DNA of 5,969 bases from Burkholderiaceae bacterium (GTDB taxonomy: Bacteria; Pseudomonadota; Gammaproteobacteria; Burkholderiales; Burkholderiaceae_C). A model generated the notes under the pieces. The model worked only from the letters and a program-made list of their open reading frames with translations, did no database searches and was not told the DNA's origin. The stretch spans positions 1-5,969 of the forward strand of contig JAIRRE010000240.1 of NCBI GenBank assembly GCA_031256125.1, in the 5' to 3' direction. Every line of letters starts with the position of its first letter. Position 1 is the first letter of the stretch. A program made the position numbers and the translations under genes. This document shows positions 4,949 to 5,969 of the stretch, one piece after another.

Positions 4949-4964
4949 CGGGACGCCAATCCCG
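4949..4964 (-). promoter_or_regulatory. seqA-like target hairpin, copy B
   Basis: CGGG and CCCG pair around AUUGGCGU on the minus strand. The loop carries the same four changes relative to copy A as the downstream hairpin. It is complementary to the copy B antisense core. Confidence 0.6.
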
Positions 4965-4993
4965 ACCCCCGCCTTTTTCGCGGGAGCGGGTGG

Positions 4994-4999
4994 AGTATA
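4994..4999 (-). promoter_or_regulatory. Candidate -10 box of the KilA-N leader, copy B
   Basis: TATACT on the minus strand, as in copy A, would start the leader near 4987. Its -35 position would overlap the -35 of the divergent brnT promoter. No good -35 match is visible. Confidence 0.4.
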
Positions 5000-5014
5000 G
5001 CGCAGGCGGGCGGC

Positions 5015-5043
5015 TTAACATTCCGTAATTACGTATATACAAT
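5015..5043 (+). promoter_or_regulatory. brnTA promoter and operator-like tandem palindromes
   Basis: TTAACA (5015-5020) and TACAAT (5038-5043) each match the sigma-70 consensus at five of six positions, with 17-bp spacing. The spacer and -10 carry two abutting 8-bp palindromes, GTAATTAC (5025-5032) and GTATATAC (5033-5040), a plausible site for the BrnA antitoxin. Transcription would start about 3 nt before the brnT ATG, giving a nearly leaderless mRNA. Confidence 0.6.
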
Positions 5044-5052
5044 ACTGACTCT

Positions 5053-5349
5053 ATGCTTTACGAATGGGACGAAGCCAAGCGCGTGGTCAACCTGCAAAAG
5101 CATGGTCTTGATTTCCTGGACGTTGACCTGGTGCTGGAAAGTCCCTACGTGCGGATCGTGGACAGCCCGCGCGGCTCCCAAATGCGCCAGCAGGCTTTTG
5201 CCTACGTTTTTGAGCGACTGCATGTCCTGACGGTGGTGTTTGTTCCGGGCGATAACCACTGCCGTGTAATCAGTTTCCGCCCGGCCAAGCGCAAGGAAAA
5301 GGATTCCTACTATGAGTGGCTCGAAAAAAATGACCGTGATGACCAGTGA
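5053..5349 (+). CDS. brnT: BrnT-type toxin
   Basis: This 98-residue protein carries the BrnT signature: LYEWDEAKRVVNLQKHGLDF (residues 2-21), a VLTVVFVP strand (58-65) and RVISFRPAKRKEKDSYYEWL (71-90). BrnT is a RelE-fold toxin that inhibits translation as a ribonuclease and is neutralised by BrnA. Length is normal for the family. ATG 5053 has no Shine-Dalgarno, and the promoter lies so close that initiation is probably leaderless. Its 3' end overlaps brnA by 38 nt, the standard toxin-first order. It is transcribed away from the copy B KilA-N leader, from a shared intergenic region. Confidence 0.9.
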   Translation: MLYEWDEAKRVVNLQKHGLDFLDVDLVLESPYVRIVDSPRGSQMRQQAFAYVFERLHVLTVVFVPGDNHCRVISFRPAKRKEKDSYYEWLEKNDRDDQ

Positions 5350-5632
5350 GCAAATGCGCGCCGCGCGCGCGCGCGGTGATAGCCATTCGGACTGGGAGCG
5401 CGTGCGCCGCGAGATCGACAAAGACCCGGTCGCGGTGGAGCAAAACCGCGCCATTGGCAGCCTCATTGATCGGATAGAGGCGCGCAAGCGCGGCAGGCCG
5501 GTGTCCGGCGAAGCCAAAACAGCGATTTCTCTGCGTGTGCCTGTTTCGGTGCTCAATGCCTGGAAAGCATCCGGCCCAGGATGGCAAACGCGCATGGTGC
5601 AGTGCATCACGGCGGCATCTATCAACCGCTGA
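5312..5632 (+). CDS. brnA: BrnA-type antitoxin
   Basis: This 106-residue antitoxin has an N-terminal, charged segment and a C-terminal ribbon-helix-helix region, KTAISLRVPVSVLNAWKASG (69-88) followed by PGWQTRMVQCI, the usual BrnA ending. It should bind BrnT and, as a dimer, repress the brnTA promoter. ATG 5312 lies inside brnT after AAGGAAAAGGA. ATG 5330 (MTVMTSEQM) is an alternative start. A run of seven CG dinucleotides (5362-5375) encodes part of MRAARARGD. The last 11 bp overlap the end of the convergent HTH gene. Confidence 0.88.
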   Translation: MSGSKKMTVMTSEQMRAARARGDSHSDWERVRREIDKDPVAVEQNRAIGSLIDRIEARKRGRPVSGEAKTAISLRVPVSVLNAWKASGPGWQTRMVQCITAASINR

Positions 5633-5951
5633 TTGCGGGCGGCGGCGCTCTCGTTCCCTGCAACACCAACTCACGCAGCACATCGGGGTGGCGCGTTGCC
5701 ACGGCCAGCAGCGTTTGCGCCGCGCCCGAAGGTTTGCGCCGGCCCTGTTCCCAATCTTGCAGCGTGTGCGCCGATACGCCCAACAGCGCCGCGAATTGCG
5801 ATTGCGACAGGCCCGAAGCCGCGCGCGCCGCAGCTACCGGCGGATACACCACGCGGCCTTGACCGGCTTTCATTTGCCGCACCGCTTCGAGCAGCTCCGC
5901 GCCGATGTCGCGCCCGGTATCGCGGTCCAGCAGTTGTTTTTCAGTTTTCAT
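5622..5951 (-). CDS. XRE-family HTH protein, likely an antitoxin
   Basis: This 109-residue protein has an XRE-type helix-turn-helix at about 36-80: an AARAASGLSQSQFAALLGVS stretch (41-60) followed by AHTLQDWEQGRRKPSG (61-76). A short N-terminal segment (GRDIGAELLEAVRQMKAGQG, 13-32) precedes it. This layout is common in antitoxins paired with HigB/RelE-type toxins, where the toxin usually lies directly upstream. That position is beyond the right edge of the window, so pairing cannot be confirmed. No Shine-Dalgarno is seen before ATG 5951; a TGA overlaps the ATG as TGATG, hinting at coupling to an upstream gene. An unpaired transcriptional regulator is the main alternative. Confidence 0.75.
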   Translation of the reverse strand: MKTEKQLLDRDTGRDIGAELLEAVRQMKAGQGRVVYPPVAAARAASGLSQSQFAALLGVSAHTLQDWEQGRRKPSGAAQTLLAVATRHPDVLRELVLQGTRAPPPAISG

Positions 5952-5969
5952 CAGTTATACGGCAATGCC

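Larger units (their letters stand above)
4411..5005. repeat. Direct repeat copy B: KilA-N 5' half plus antisense-RNA leader
   Basis: This is the partner of the block at 25-628, in the same orientation. The leader part (4743-5005) is about 92% identical without gaps. The KilA-N part is mosaic, with a divergent stretch near 4542-4655. The two copies flank the tail genes and the first TA pair. Confidence 0.85.

Noticed and set aside
5362..5375. (CG)7 tract in brnA as a possible phase-variation site
   Set aside because: Short, in a GC-rich gene, and compatible with Arg/Ala codons; no evidence of slippage.
1..5969. tRNA genes, rRNA genes, insertion sequences or a transposase
   Set aside because: No cloverleaf, rRNA segment, terminal inverted repeats or transposase-like protein were seen on either strand.

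Overview
The window looks like part of a prophage or phage genome in a GC-rich proteobacterium, most likely a betaproteobacterium. That host call is an inference from GC-rich composition and phage gene style; nothing here fixes the taxon. The core is a rightward contractile-tail or baseplate gene run: a Dit-like tail protein (1264-2181), a small baseplate plug-like protein (2186-2500) and a baseplate hub-like protein (2497-3399).

The tail run is flanked on both sides by accessory regulatory and defence-type genes. On the left is a leftward KilA-N-domain gene cut by the window edge (1-365) with a structured leader. Next comes a rightward Bro-N/P22-antirepressor-like gene (695-1210), which sits between two intrinsic terminators (644-668 and 1235-1257). 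On the right are a HigB/HigA-like toxin-antitoxin pair (3449-4021), a second leftward KilA-N gene (4050-4742) with the same kind of leader, a brnT/brnA pair (5053-5632) and a leftward XRE-type HTH antitoxin-like gene (5622-5951) whose partner, if any, lies outside.

The most interesting part is the duplicated KilA-N leader (copy A about 366-628, copy B about 4743-5005, both read on the minus strand). Each copy has the architecture of the P4 CI / P1-P7 C4 antisense-RNA immunity systems. In transcript order it holds a 5' hairpin, a target hairpin (seqA-like), an intrinsic terminator, a 74-nt multibranched RNA carrying the antisense segment (seqB-like), a second target hairpin (seqC-like), then a Shine-Dalgarno and the KilA-N start. 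The two copies align without gaps and are about 92% identical. Eleven of their 20 differences fall inside the three short pairing sites and change them in concert (core UUGACAG in A, UUGGCGU in B). The remaining differences within predicted helices preserve base pairing. The two modules therefore appear to be different immunity specificities of one RNA switch controlling two KilA-N putative antirepressors. Those two proteins have also diverged in one block (residues 29-67) between near-identical flanks.

Working model (inference): the tail operon has acquired regulatory cassettes at gene junctions. Each KilA-N gene is normally kept off by its own small RNA through early termination, and the toxin-antitoxin pairs have their own promoters whose predicted start sites lie almost at the toxin start codons.
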